This document shows positions 1 to 11,030 of a stretch of DNA of 64,000 nt, piece by piece. Below the pieces are notes generated by a model. That model made no database searches and had not been told where the DNA came from. It saw only the letters and a program-made list of their open reading frames with translations. Position numbers and translations under genes: made by a program. Positions within the stretch are counted from its first letter, which is position 1, and each line of letters starts with the position of its first letter. The DNA is from Sinotaia quadrata (lineage: Eukaryota; Mollusca; Gastropoda; Architaenioglossa; Viviparidae). The stretch lies in NCBI GenBank assembly GCA_028829895.1, contig CM054179.1, positions 97,250,875 through 97,314,874 of the forward strand, in the 5' to 3' direction.

Positions 1-14
1 GTTCGTTTGAATTG

Positions 15-74
15 TGTATGTGTGTGTGTGTTTTGTGTGTGTGTGTGTGTTTTGTATGTGTGTGTGTGTGTGTG

Positions 75-133
<59 letters not shown>

Positions 134-138
134 TGTAT
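15..138. repeat. (GT)n microsatellite, interrupted
   Basis: Long GT dinucleotide run broken by several TTTT and TAT interruptions at the left edge of the window. No coding content. Confidence 0.95.
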
Positions 139-687
139 GAGAAATATAATTATTAACAGCAAAGTTTGTATGTCTGAGTCAGTTCTGTAAGAGATCAAAG
201 TTTCATTTTATTTTTTTATTTTTTTCTCTTGAAAGAAAAGACATCCCTCTGCAACGTTAAGAGGACATTTGAATAAAAAACAACCTACACATCATAAATG
301 ACAGAATAATAATGAGGCAGAAGAGTTTTATAGGCATGAGAAAAAATTCTTTCCTGCATATGGATTTTGCAAGCAGCGTATAAGCATGCCAAAAAACTAA
401 AAATAAAAAAACTCCAGAAAAGTCTTATTATTAAACCAAAGCCATTTTTTTTTTACATCCCATCTAAACAAAGTAAAACAAACAATCATTTCCCGGCAAA
501 GTTACAAAAATATTATGTCCATTCATTTTGTAATTGTAGAGTTCAAAAATCAAATTGTCCAGATGATGTCAACAATTAAAGACACGTTGCCTTTTTTTAA
601 CTGTTATTTTAAAATTAAAATAGTTTTATATCACGGCATTGATTCTGCTAGAATAAATGGAAAACCTCCCAACACACATGCGCCTCT
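139..687. other. AT-rich stretch, no feature seen
   Basis: AT-rich DNA with homopolymer runs. Short open frames between 367 and 709 have poly-Lys/Phe composition typical of chance frames in AT-rich DNA. I see no splice-flanked coding block. Confidence 0.5.
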
Positions 688-802
688 TCGAGAAATCAGT
701 GACCCTTAAATAACAACTCTCAATATAACTAATATGGAGCTCTCTGAGAAATCAGTGACCCTTAAATAACAACTCTCAAACGAAGCAATTAGCTAATATG
801 GA
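688..802. repeat. Two-copy tandem duplication, about 57 bp
   Basis: The segment containing AAATCAGTGACCCTTAAATA occurs twice in direct order, each followed by an ACTAATATGGAGC-like block in which the second copy has an insertion. Looks like a recent local duplication. Confidence 0.8.
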
Positions 803-833
803 GCACGTCATGCATAAAAATCAGCTCATAGAC

Positions 834-1142
834 TTAGCATACTGATGATGGTAATAGTCGTAGTCGTAACGTACTGAAGATAATGGTGGACCCAACAGAT
901 TTAGTTGGAATAAATACATCAGAATTTTCATTCCAGCTAAAATAATGGTTTCTCAGCATCACTTGTAGAATGGCATGCAGCCAGTAACATATTGATTGCA
1001 CATCTTGGCGCCAGACATTGTCAGGAACAGGAACAATTTTGCGCTTCGTGAATAAAAGTTTGTGACGTTTACAGTGCTTGAGATCATGTGTGATTAGTTC
1101 CTTCAGAATATTAAAACAATTGTTACGATGACCACTATAGTT
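834..1142 (-). other. Open minus frame of 102 codons, unidentified
   Basis: Reading minus, a frame stays open for 102 codons without an early ATG. It encodes a basic stretch (KHCKRHKLLFTKRK) followed by VWRQDVQS and an aromatic-rich part. There is no convincing polypyrimidine acceptor; a GTACGT at the far end could be a donor. In DNA of this composition several open frames of this length are expected by chance in 64 kb, so it may be an exon, a transposase scrap or noise. Confidence 0.2.
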
Positions 1143-1323
1143 TTAGAATTGAGGGCCATTAGGTGCTGGTAGTAAATAAGTTGTTGGACAAATAAATAGT
1201 CCAACAATTTAATATTGTGTATAGAAATCATTTCAAGAGAAAAACATTAAAAATCAATTAAATATACGCATGCAAATATGCGTAGTCTAGCTACAGTGAA
1301 GTGTCAACTTATGCATAGTCTAG

Positions 1324-1545
1324 GAATGCAAAGTATAACATATTATAGTTGTTCTCAAGGAGTGCAAAGTATAACATATTATAGTTGTTCTGAAGGAGTG
1401 CAAAATATAACATATTATAGTTGTTCTCAAGGAGTGTGCAAAGTATAGCATATTATAGTTGTTCTCAAGGAGTGCAAAGTATAACATAGTTATTCTCAAG
1501 GAGTGCAAAGTATAACATATTATAGTTATTCTCAAGGAGTGCAAA
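1324..1545. repeat. Minisatellite, about 37-39 bp x 6
   Basis: Imperfect tandem units built on GCAAAGTATAACATATTATA followed by GTTNTTCTCAAGGAG. Unit lengths vary by a few bases and one unit is shortened. The minus-strand open frame through it is a by-product. Confidence 0.9.
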
Positions 1546-1579
1546 ATTTCAAGTGTTAGCATACCACATATATGCACCA

Positions 1580-2062
1580 TAGTTCATAATCTGTAGAAAT
1601 AATAGTCTACTCACTTAATACAACTCTACGTAAAATGCAACTATAATACATCAATAGCAAAAATGCATGAAATATTTCTAAGTCCATTCTCAGTCAGTTA
1701 ACTCACCATTAAGCTAACAGCCACTTTTCATGACTGGACTTTTTGCCACTCCAAATTCAAAGTGATTAGACAATAGAATTTCTCTACAGCTTGTAAACTT
1801 TTGATCTCAGCCCATTGGCTGGTCTTGTTCTTGTAAATCGTAACCATTGGATAATAAAACTATTCATCCAGTCGGAACTGGTTTGCATTGCATCAGCAAT
1901 ATCTATCATATTATCAAGCCAAGTGTTTTACTCCAACTCTGACACTTACAAAAATATCATCATAAGGAATGCCCAAGGTGGGGGTCACTTCGACAATTTA
2001 ACAATTATATAAGAATTAAGTCTAGAAATAGGGGTAGGCAAATTTATTCCTCCGCACAACCA
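1580..2062 (+). mobile_element. Interspersed repeat family 1, copy A (truncated)
   Basis: Matches by eye the region 28540-28920 and, reverse-complemented, 56750-57210. Shared landmarks in order are ATAGTCTACTCACTTAATAC, GTTAACTCACCATTAAGCTA, GTGATTAGACAATAGAATT, CCATTGGATAATAAAACTA and TCTAGAAATAGGGGTAGGCA. This copy holds only the right-hand third of the element. No protein coding is visible, so it is non-autonomous or fully decayed; class undetermined. Confidence 0.8.
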
Positions 2063-2584
2063 TAAACGATCGTGGGCAAATTAATTAAACAATGCATGAT
2101 TGTGGGAGTCAGCTTAAAGAGAGAATGAATGCATGTCATTCATACTTAAATTTGCTTAATCTGATCATAATATTTATCTTGAATGTATATTACAGTTCCA
2201 GTTTTAAAATCATTTCTCTGTAGGCTGTCCGATTACAATTATTTCAAAATTCTGACGGAAATTTAGATGTGCATATAAAGACAAGTGCTCGCTCACCCAG
2301 AGTATCCTTTAATATATTTCAGTATGTTTGCGTGTGTGTATCTTTATTTCTAACTTACTGACATAAAGTATTAGCGCATTACGTCACCATCGGCCTTGAC
2401 ATAATATTTGTTTGACGAAAACTCAGAGACGGTATTAAAAGTAAATTATTAGCTATGTACACAGAGGTATGTACATTTTTCAAATATTATAGTAATTATT
2501 ATGAATTCTTGTGCCTACAAACTATACAAACATTTATGCGGAAAACCAGCACATTTTGTTGTGTTATATGCATAATATACATTT
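2063..2584. other. Unique AT-rich sequence, no feature seen
   Basis: AT-rich, with scattered stops in all frames and no splice-flanked open block recognised. Confidence 0.5.
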
Positions 2585-2738
2585 TTTAATGCACTATTTA
2601 AGTACATCGTACCCTGCCATCCTGTTGAAATAAACCACAATATGCATGTTTAATGCACTATTTAAATACATCGTACCCTGCCATCCTGTTGAAATAAACC
2701 ACAATATGCATGTTTAATGCACTATTTAAGTACATCTC
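2585..2738. repeat. Tandem repeat, 64 bp x 2.4
   Basis: Units start at 2585, 2649 and 2713 with TTTAATGCACTATTTAARTA and continue with CATCGTACCCTGCCATCC. The first two copies differ at about one position. Confidence 0.95.
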
Positions 2739-3077
2739 TCTTCTTTCTCTCTTTAGTTAAAACAAATACGTGTATTTACAAGTAACTTCTTTCAGTCTTT
2801 TACCTCCTATCACGCTTCTGTGTAATTATTTCTTTGATTTAAAAAAAATCCTATTTAAATAAATTATTTTAAAAAAATAAATTTTGCCTTAATCACTCAT
2901 ATTCAAATTAGTGGATGAAATTTTTGTCGCTTTCAACTTCTAAGAATTAATTTGAAGCGCCGATTAGAATTTAATTAGTTTTGACAGTCGTTTATTTCAT
3001 TTATTAATTTTATTTTATTATTTTAAAATCCAGACACCATACCCTAACTAGGAGTCTTGGTTCTAGCGCATAAATTC
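2739..3077. other. AT-rich stretch, no feature seen
   Basis: Long A and T runs with no coding block. It becomes GC-richer only at about 3080, where the candidate exon begins. Confidence 0.5.
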
Positions 3078-3328
3078 TCAGTTCCCATCAATGAGCCACG
3101 ACAGAGCATAATATCTTTCGAGTTTGCTCGCGAAGTCTGTCGACCAGGGGACAGCCTTGTCCAGCACGCACAGAGCTGTGATTGAAGTCGCCCGCGGCTC
3201 GCCGCCAAAGCTAAAGAATACTTTCAAGGGAGCTAAACGATGGTCCCTGGGGAAATGCAGCCACAACCTAGCAATCGCTTCAATGAGAGGGTGATAATTA
3301 CCCTCGTGATTGTCTGCCCGAAGGAGCG
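3078..3328 (-). CDS. Candidate terminal exon, 83 codons, unknown product
   Basis: A GC-rich island in AT-rich surroundings stays open on the minus strand from a possible AG acceptor (GGAGTTCAG, split codon of phase 1) to a TGA at 3078. The predicted piece is aromatic and basic, with landmarks IARLWLHFPRDHR, FFSFGGEPR and ERYYALSWLIDGN. The acceptor has a weak pyrimidine tract and no polyadenylation signal lies close. It may be a true last exon or a transposon-derived coding scrap. I do not recognise the family. Confidence 0.3.
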
Positions 3329-4460
3329 CTGAACTCCAGCTAGGCATGAAATGGCATGGTTCAGTTTTGCCTTTATCGTGCTCAGTTTTTGGTAAAAATG
3401 ATCGCGGGCCGTCTTACGTTAAGGAAAATAATTACCAAAACTGCTCCCCCACCCACCCAACCTCCAATCCACTCTCCTCCACGTGGACCAAGCACGATTA
3501 TGAGCATAATTATCGCAGCCGTCCCTGACACTATCCTAAAACATAAAAGATACGAACTGAAATTTTGTTCTTGGCACCATTTGGAATCTCTTCACAAGTA
3601 TTTCACTGGAACACATCAATATTTGTCACCATCAAAATACATCTGCTTCGGTGTTTAAAAAAAAAAATCATTATAGATTTTTTCATTATTAGCAGTACTA
3701 ATATAAATTATGGATTATTATCATCGTTAGCAGTGATAGTAGTAGTCTTATGAATACAGTTATTTATAATACTTACTAGTATCAAAAGTTTATTAATATT
3801 ATTATATAAATCGGAATGTACTTGTCATCCATATCTGACCTAAAATAGACCAGAGTGGGATCTCACTTGATTTGGAAAGTTTAAGACCTATTCTGTAATA
3901 TCTGTAATATTTTGATAGCGTTCGACCTCTAAATAAAATCAAGCATTTTGAATGACGTGGCCATGTGTCGTTTCCCATGAAAGGAATAAAAATGTTCGAA
4001 CTTTAATTCCCTTTTAGCTCTCAGTGGAGAAAACGCTTTTATTTAGATTTCTGTGCATTTCGTTGCATGAATTGAAAGTAACTGTCTAGTGCAAGCTCAG
4101 AAAAGAAGGTAAAGAATGTAAGAAACACCTTTGCTGATTGGCGAGAATAGTCACATGACCGTAATGGAGGCAAGTTGGTTCCCAGTATATCTTACGATAA
4201 TGACGATAAAATTATGGTCTAAATATCTATGTCCACCATTGATTTAAATAGCAGATACTGTCAACATCAAGTTACCTTTCAGTTCTGCAAGTCATTCATT
4301 CTTTTCTGTCACTGTATAAGTGGTATGTTGCAAATTTGATCAATTTATTGGTTTTCATCTTCAACACAAACAACGATTTGAGATATTGCAGCAAGAATGT
4401 AGGATTTATTTACCATTTCGTAGTGGTGGATCTCTTTTATAGTTTATTATAATTTCATAT
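3329..4460. other. Intergenic or intronic, no feature seen
   Basis: AT-rich, with short chance frames only. A C-rich patch (3440-3490) and scattered TTA triplets are the only compositional features. Confidence 0.45.
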
Positions 4461-4465
4461 CATAG

Positions 4466-4468
4466 TTG

Positions 4469-4504
<36 letters not shown>

Positions 4505-4505
4505 G
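4466..4505. repeat. (ATT)n microsatellite
   Basis: About 12 ATT triplets followed by TATAGTTG. It gives a poly-isoleucine frame that should not be read as protein. Confidence 0.95.
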
Positions 4506-4784
4506 TTGTTATTGTTTACTCTTCTCACGACTTTCATTATTCATTCTCGAAATCCGACCAGGATTCTGGGGGATCCAAGGTTTTAAGGAGTAATTGGCCC
4601 TTCCGAAGTGAACTGCTTTTAGCAATTGAGCAAGTCTATAGTTTCCAGGCAAAGCAAATTAGGTAACTAATTGTGCGTGGTTGTTGGCATGACCTACAGA
4701 TTATTGCTACTATAGTAGCTCCTCTTTGGGTTACTCCAGGTGTATTCGGTCGGTCCTTTGACCTCTCCGTCATTAGTTTCCCTT

Positions 4785-4935
4785 GAGATTCCTGAGTCCT
4801 TTACCTTTTATTCCCTTGAGATTCCTGAGTCCTTTGCCTCTTGTTCCCTTGAGATTCCCGAGTCCTTTGCCTCTTATTACCCTGAGATTCCTGCCTCTCA
4901 TTCCCTTATTCCTTAGTCCTCTGCCTCTCATTTTG
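4785..4935. repeat. Degenerate minisatellite, about 33 bp x 5
   Basis: Repeats of TTGAGATTCCTGAGTCCTTT followed by GCCTCTTATTC, with deletions in the last two units. Confidence 0.85.
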
Positions 4936-5033
4936 AGATACATAGAATCTGTCTACATCTGCTTTTAGGTGTTGGGCTTTATTCATTCGGAACACTTTTT
5001 AAAAAAGCATGTTCCTGTTTACTTCATTGATCT

Positions 5034-5564
5034 CATTTGTTGTCAAATCTATAATACACCACTAACTTCACCCTTGTAGTTGTTTTGTTGTCAAATCTAT
5101 AATACACCACTAACTTCACCCTTGTAGTTGATTTGTTGTCAAATCTATAATACACCACTAACTTCACCCTTGTAGTTGATTTGTTGTCAAATCTATAATA
5201 CACCACTAACTTCATCCTTGTAGTTGATTTGTTGTCAGATCTATAATACACCACTAACTTCACCCTTGTAGTTGATTTGTTGTCAGATCTATAATACACC
5301 ACTAACTTCACCCTTGTAGTTGATTTGTTGTCAGATCTATAATACACCACTAACTTCACCCTTGTAGTTGATTTGTTGTCAGATCTATAATACACCACTA
5401 ACTTCACCCTTGTAGTTGATTTGTTGTCAGATCTATAATACACCACTAACTTCACCCTTGTAGTTGATTTGTTGTCAGATCTATAATACACCACTAACTT
5501 CACCCTTGTAGTTGATTTGTTGTCAGATCTATAATACACCACTAACTTCACCCTTGTAGTTGAT
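5034..5564. repeat. Minisatellite, 48 bp x 11
   Basis: Eleven near-identical 48-bp units, each with TCTATAATACACCACTAACT and CACCCTTGTAGTTG. On the plus strand the first four units read GTCAAATCT and the last seven GTCAGATCT, so variants are grouped in blocks. Because 48 is divisible by 3, the minus strand stays open with a 16-residue period (KLVVYYR...). There is no flanking coding evidence. Confidence 0.97.
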
Positions 5565-5839
5565 TACTTGTATGGTATATGCATCACTGGCCTCTATTCT
5601 ATAGGTACCATTAATTAACTTTGAACTGAGGACTTGTATAAATCACTTTTCGTATTTCCTTTAACCTCGTCCTTCACTTCGGCCTAAATTATTTTTGACA
5701 TTGAAATATTCAAAGATACTTGTATCATTTCTCCTCTGAAACAGTTTTTATATATTTTTTAATCAAATTGTATAGCCCCTGGGATTTGGATCTTTGCATG
5801 TCTGGATGATAATACTTTCACATATTTCAAAATCCAAAT

Positions 5840-5845
5840 TTTATT
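5840..5845 (-). promoter_or_regulatory. Candidate polyadenylation signal AATAAA
   Basis: Canonical AATAAA on the minus strand, about 26 bases past the stop of the open frame 5872-6054. Common by chance in AT-rich DNA; only its placement makes it worth listing. Confidence 0.3.
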
Positions 5846-5871
5846 GGCATGTCCTTACTGGAACCTTGACA

Positions 5872-6054
5872 CTATTGATCAAGGAGCTGATGTTGTAATT
5901 TTTTACCATACAGCTTGAGATCATACGGGCTTAGTAGGTACCTAATTAACTGTCCCGATTTCATTTTACAGCCTAATTCCATTTTCTTAAGGAAGTGGCT
6001 GACATGGGGTGGCTTGATATCTTCCGCATTATATGTTTGCAGTTGACGTTGCAT
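5872..6054 (-). CDS. Candidate terminal coding block, about 60 codons, unknown
   Basis: Minus-strand open frame ending in TAG, followed closely by AATAAA. The predicted piece is charged, with landmarks EDIKPPHVSHFLKKM, KMKSGQLIRYLL and LSPYDLKLYGKK, and low-complexity content is absent. The upstream side runs into an (ATT)n tract and no good acceptor is visible; GCGGAAG is one weak option. It could be a last exon, a retrocopy fragment or chance. Confidence 0.28.
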   Translation of the reverse strand: MQRQLQTYNAEDIKPPHVSHFLKKMELGCKMKSGQLIRYLLSPYDLKLYGKKLQHQLLDQ

Positions 6055-6076
6055 TGCATGTGAGGGTTGTATATTA

Positions 6077-6100
6077 TTATTATTATTATTATTATTGTCG
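6077..6100. repeat. (ATT)n microsatellite
   Basis: Short ATT run followed by GTCGTCATCATC. Confidence 0.9.
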
Positions 6101-6394
6101 TCATCATCACAATTACATTAATCATTCATCAATGTCTATTCAGACTGTTCATTCTGACGTCATTTTGGAGTGATAATTGCGGGCAGAATTTATCTTCACA
6201 TATCATTTATTCATTGTGTTGTTTATTCAGTTCATATATTGTTGTTTCACATTTTTCCTTAGCTGCATGTACTCACCCATCATCAATGAACGATGAAAAA
6301 AATTTAAACAACGGCAGTAGCGTTGTACCTATAAAGGTAAGTGTGACACAATGCCAACCTAGTTTTTGGTAATTATAATAATAATAATTATTAT

Positions 6395-7316
6395 TATTAT
6401 TATTAATATTATTAATCATCCATAATCAATTACAAGTGATGAGAATCTTAATTTATGTTATTAATAATTCTCCAGAAGACACCACTCACTCAATTTCCAG
6501 TAATTTCCCTCAAGCAGAACAACAATGCATCAATTTCCAGTAACTTCCTTATACCAGAAATTCGATGTTGTAGTGAGCATTCTTTGCCACCATACACTAA
6601 CAACATGCAGTATATTCTTACACTTATACACTGGGGTAGAGACTTCTTGCATCTACCACAATCGTAATGGTTTATAAATCAATAAACTGTGAACCAGGGA
6701 GAAAATCCCAACATTTCTAGAAACACTGCTTTTTTTCCTGTAAAATGTAATCAGGAAACAAATGCTAAGTTTTCCACTTTATTATCTAACTCCTTTCTTT
6801 TTTACATTGAAGTCTCAACTTACAGTTTCCTGCAATAGTATTTATTAGTTCCAGTACATGTACACAGCCTAATAAATATAAAATACTACTTTATGAACAT
6901 ATTCACTAGAAACAATGTCAGTATTTAACATATTACATACAAACATCATAATTCAGAATTGTAGAAGTAATAGTCTACTCACTTAATACATCTCTACATA
7001 AAATGCAAGTATAATATATGAATAGCAAAATGCACGAAACATTCCTAAGTCCATTCTCTTTCAATCAGTTAACTCACCATTAAGCTAATGGCTGCCTTTC
7101 ATGCCTGGACTTCAGCCACACCAAATTCAAAGTGATTAGACAATAGAATTACTTCAGCAGGTAATCTTTGATCTCATTGGCTGGCCTCAGTCTTGTAAAT
7201 CTTAACCATTGGATAATAAAAACTACTCATTCACATAAGACTGGTTTAAATTACCTAGGCTGGTTCTAGCACATTCTCTTCATGAGTTGTTATTTTAACT
7301 CTGGTACTTACAAACA
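6395..7316 (+). mobile_element. Interspersed repeat family 1, copy B (internally deleted)
   Basis: Begins with the same AATCATCCATAA/AATTACAAGTGATGA block as copy C at 27450 and copy D near 58300, then jumps after TTCTCCAGAAGACA to the CAATTTCCAGTAA/AAGCAGAACAACAA block. It therefore lacks roughly 550 bp present in copies C and D. The right half (ATAGTCTACTCACTTAATAC onward) follows copy A closely. No coding potential. Confidence 0.8.
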
Positions 7317-7331
7317 CAGAGTATCCGAAGG

Positions 7332-7535
7332 TCATATCACGCTGATATTAAACAAGTAATATAATATTAAATTACAAAATATGGTCCGAAAACTCTGCTC
7401 TGTCACAGAAAGATTAAATCTGTTTTCATTTTCTTGATCCGTGTCTGGAATGATATCAGAATTGGCTGTACTGTTCGGGTTGCCACTTGACATTAGTAGG
7501 CCCACAAAGGAGGAAAGTGTCTGATTGTGTTCTTG
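7332..7535 (-). CDS. Weak candidate coding frame, Ser/Asn/Glu-rich
   Basis: Open minus frame of 67 codons holding SSGNPNSTANSDIIPDTDQ and FNLSVTEQSFRTIF, with exon-like codon composition in its middle. An AG/TGGC boundary near 7491 and TTTT/GTAATT near 7378 could be splice edges, both weak. Its upstream half overlaps a diverged direct duplication (7500-7660). I rate it below the neighbouring 7712-7850 block. Confidence 0.2.
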   Translation of the reverse strand, partial: QEHNQTLSSFVGLLMSSGNPNSTANSDIIPDTDQENENRFNLSVTEQSFRTIFCNLILYYLFNISVI

Positions 7536-7711
7536 TCAGTTAATTGCGACTTAATAACAACCATTTCAACTGGTATTAGTCTAGGTGTCACATAGCAATA
7601 GTACGTAAGGAAAAGGTCCGATTGTGCCATTGTAAATGCCAGTTAATAACAGCCTCTTTGGATTCATCCTTTCGCTCTTTCTTCTTTCTAAAGCTTGTGA
7701 TTTGGAACCAG

Positions 7712-7850
7712 TCAACAATCAGCGAAAGAAATATCACTCCAAATCTGGGTCCTTAAATTGCAGCCATCTATACTTTGTCTCTTAGCTGACGACTTAAATC
7801 GACGGTTTCGGGAAAAGCTGGCAAAAGTCAGGGAGTACAGCTGAGATGAA
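7712..7850 (-). CDS. Candidate terminal exon, Ser/Arg-rich tail
   Basis: Minus strand: a strong pyrimidine tract with two successive acceptors (CTTCTAG at 7851, TCATCTCAG at 7841) opens a frame of 43-46 codons ending in TGA at 7712. It encodes LYSLTFASFSRNRRFK, SSAKRQSID and TQIWSDISFADC, which looks like a cytoplasmic tail or linker. Both acceptors keep the same frame (phase 2 and phase 0 starts). No family recognised and no upstream exon identified. Confidence 0.35.
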
Positions 7851-8090
7851 CTAGAAGTAGATGAGACAGATGTGCCTGTCATTTCAAACCGGTAACTGAC
7901 GGGAAAACTCTATTCTGTTAAATACATTTATTTCGATTGGTTAATTTTTATTATTGCATTTTCTTGTGGTGTACGATATTGGGTAAAATGATACTTGTGT
8001 ATATTGCGTGTATTTTTTTTTTTATGGATCTCTGTGCGTAAGAGAGAGTGGATTTTTGTGTATACATTTGTTCGTGCATGTGTGTTGGAG
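7851..8090. other. No feature seen
   Basis: AT-rich sequence on the upstream side of the candidate exon, leading into a GT microsatellite. Confidence 0.4.
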
Positions 8091-8098
8091 GGTTTATT

Positions 8099-8210
8099 CG
8101 CGCGCGCGCGTGCGTGCGTGTGTGTGTGTGTGTGTGTGTGTGATGTGTGTGTGTATGTGTGATGTGTGTGTGTGTGTATGTATGTGTGATGTGTGTGTGT
8201 GTGTATGTAT
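8099..8210. repeat. (CG)n-(GT)n compound microsatellite
   Basis: CGCGCG run followed by GT repeats broken by GATGTG and TATG blocks that recur about every 30 bases. Confidence 0.95.
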
Positions 8211-8239
8211 GAATATGCTTGCATGCATATGTGTGTAAA

Positions 8240-8805
8240 TGTTGTTTATCATAGATCTATCTCTTGCACATTGTACTCTTTACCAGTAGAAGTACCCGGG
8301 GTGGCCCGTTGGCAGGCATGCAATAAACACATTTGCATTGCTGTTTACATTAGATTGGAAATGACGAATTAAGATGACTGAATTCATTTCGGTTTTTTCT
8401 ATCGTCAGTAATGAATTAAGCAATAGGAAATGTTAGACCCAGAAGAGGGCAATAAATATTTTTACCAATTAGAAACCCATGCCTGAGGTAAAACTGTGAT
8501 TACTCCCCACCCACCCACTTCAGCTCTGAGGATTCCGCAAGTAGTGGATGTTGTCGAGTTCATGTAATCATACATGACACATGCAGATCATACAGATGTT
8601 GGGGTCTCTTCTTCCCACTGGCAGTGAAGTTTGATTCTGACACTGTGTTGTGTGCTTTTTATTTATCAATGTATTGTGGTTACACTTGGTATATCACTGT
8701 CAAAAACTGATGTCTTATAATAAATATTATTTTTCCAAAGACTGACACTTTCAAAGATCACTGTTGACTCAATAACAACAGCAAGATTTTCCAGTTTGTG
8801 TGACG
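8240..8805. other. No feature seen
   Basis: Mixed-composition unique sequence with stops in all frames and no repeat or splice-flanked open block recognised. Confidence 0.4.
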
Positions 8806-8809
8806 ATAG

Positions 8810-9085
8810 AAAATTTTAGACTTGATAGGGAGTATGTCTAATGATGAAAAGTTTAGACTTGATAGGGAGTATTTCTGGTTATGGAAAGTTTTAGACTTGA
8901 CGGAGTATTTCTGGTGATGAAAAGTTTAGAATTGACGGAGTATTTCTGTTAATGGAAAGTTTGACTTGATTAGGAGTATTTCTTGTGATGAAAAGTTTAG
9001 ACTTAATAGGGAGTATTTCTGGTGATGAAAAGTTTTAGGCTTGATATGGAGTATTTTTGGTGAAGTAAAGTTTTGGACTTCACTG
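8810..9085. repeat. Degenerate minisatellite, about 38 bp x 7
   Basis: Units centred on GATGAAAAGTTTAGACTTGA then GGGAGTATTTCTGG. They are shortened or elongated by a few bases and substituted, so this array is older than the 45- or 48-bp ones. Confidence 0.88.
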
Positions 9086-9089
9086 TGAG

Positions 9090-9307
9090 TATTTAATTAA
9101 ACAAATTTATCATATTATCCGACTACAGACATCTTGCTGCTTACGTAATTAAAACAAATTTATCATATTATCCGACTCCAGATATGCTGTTTACTTAATT
9201 AAACAAATTTATCATATTATCCGACTGCAGGCATCTTGCTGTTTACGTAATTAAACAAGCTTATCATATTATCCGACTACAGACATCTAGCTGTTTACGT
9301 AATTAAA
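9090..9307. repeat. Tandem repeat, about 52-60 bp x 4
   Basis: Units contain AATTAAACAAATTTATCATA then TTATCCGACTACAGACATCT and TGCTGTTTACGT. The copies differ by small indels. Confidence 0.9.
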
Positions 9308-9805
9308 CACCTGCATTGGGTTTTTTTAGTTCTTGTAATATAGGCATTACTGTCTATATTTAACTTGTGTTTATCCAGTCATTTCGATCATAAATGTTGT
9401 CGAAAATGTCGCTTCTGTTTCATACAAGACGGTATTATCATAACAACATTATTACCATTACCAGCGCCACCAGCATCAACATTGTCATTGTCAATATTAT
9501 CAATGCTACCACCTCTATCTTCATCCTCATCAGGATTATCACCAACGCCGTTTGTTGTCATTAGTTAGTTCTGTGTGGCATTTGTTGGCATATTAAGGAC
9601 ATGCAGCTAAAAGGATGATCATTAGACTTGTAAGAATGAGTGAACGAGTGTTTAAGAATGGGTGGAATTAGTGTCAGTCATCTTGGTTGGTTCATACATT
9701 TAATAAAATGAACAGTCGAACCGGAAGAACAGTAAAGCATAACTGTTACAATAAGAACTGAGTCTAGACCGGTGAGTGCCTACTCGTCCGTCGGATAAAA
9801 GCAGG
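9308..9805. other. No feature seen
   Basis: Unique DNA. A 67-codon plus frame at 9365 is Thr/Pro/Ser-rich from ATT/ACC runs and is probably chance. Confidence 0.4.
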
Positions 9806-11030
9806 GACGAAATATATTACATCGGACTAGTTAGTAGATCTGCGTATGTGGGCGGAATATATTACATCGGACTAGTTAGTAGATCTGTGTATGTGGGCGG
9901 AGTATATTACATCGGACTAGTTAGTAGATCTGCATATGTGGGCGGAATATATTACATCGGACTAGTTAGTAGATCTGTGTATGTGGGCGGAGTATATTAC
10001 ATCGGACTAGTTAGTAGATCTGCATATGTGGGCGGAATATATTACATCGGACTAGTTAGTTGATCTGCGTATGTGGGCGGAATATATTACATCGGACTAG
10101 TTAGTAGATCTGCGTATGTGGGCGGAGTATATTACATCGGACTAGTTAGTAGATCTGCGTATGTGGGCGGAGTATATTACATCGGACTAGTTAGTAGATC
10201 TGCGTATGTGGGCGGAGTATATTACATCGGACTAGTTAGTAGATCTGTGTATGTGGGCGGAGTATATTACATCGGACTAGTTAGTAGATCTGTGTATGTG
10301 GGCGGAGTATATTACATCGGACTAGTTAGTAGATCTGTGTATGTGGGCGGAGTATATTACATCGGACTAGTTAGTAGATCTGTGTATGTGGGCGGAGTAT
10401 ATTACATGGGACTAGTTAGTAGATCTGTGTATGTGGGCGGAGTATATTACATGGGACTAGTTAGTAGATCTGTGTATGTGGGCGGAGTATATTACATGGG
10501 ACTAGTTAGTAGATCTGTGTATGTGGGCGGAGTATATTACATGGGACTAGTTAGTAGATCTGTGTATGTGGGCGGAGTATATTACATCGGACTAGTTAGT
10601 AGATCTGTGTATGTGGGCGGAGTATATTACATCGGACTAGTTAGTAGATCTGTGTATGTGGGCGGAGTATATTACATCGGACTAGTTAGTAGATCTGTGT
10701 ATGTGGGCGGAGTATATTACATCGGACTAGTTAGTAGATCTGTGTATGTGGGCGGAGTATATTACATCGGACTAGTTAGTAGATCTGTGTATGTGGGCGG
10801 AGTATATTACATCGGACTAGTTAGTAGATCTGTGTATGTGGGCGGAGTATATTACATCGGACTAGTTAGTAGATCTGTGTATGTGGGCGGAGTATATTAC
10901 ATCGGACTAGTTAGTAGATCTGTGTATGTGGGCGGAGTATATTACATCGGACTAGTTAGTAGATCTGTGTATGTGGGCGGAGTATATTACATCGGACTAG
11001 TTAGTAGATCTGTGTATGTGGGCGGAGTAG
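9806..11030. repeat. Minisatellite, 45 bp x about 27
   Basis: Very homogeneous 45-bp units, each with GTATATTACATCGGACTAGT then TAGTAGATCTGTGTATGTGG. The left third alternates GCGTATG, GCATATG and GTGTATG and GGAATA and GGAGTA variants, a block of four consecutive units near 10400-10560 has ATGGGACTAG in place of ATCGGACTAG, and the rest is uniform. A plus frame is open through 21 units (10073-11044) and is stopped only by one TTGATC change at about 10061. No flanking sequence suggests a real protein. Confidence 0.97.

Noticed and set aside
5033..5551. 172-codon minus frame with 16-residue repeats
   Set aside because: Translation of the 48-bp array; no start context, splice sites or non-repeat coding.
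5034..5564. CRISPR array
   Set aside because: Units are contiguous with no unique spacers; the same holds for all other arrays here.
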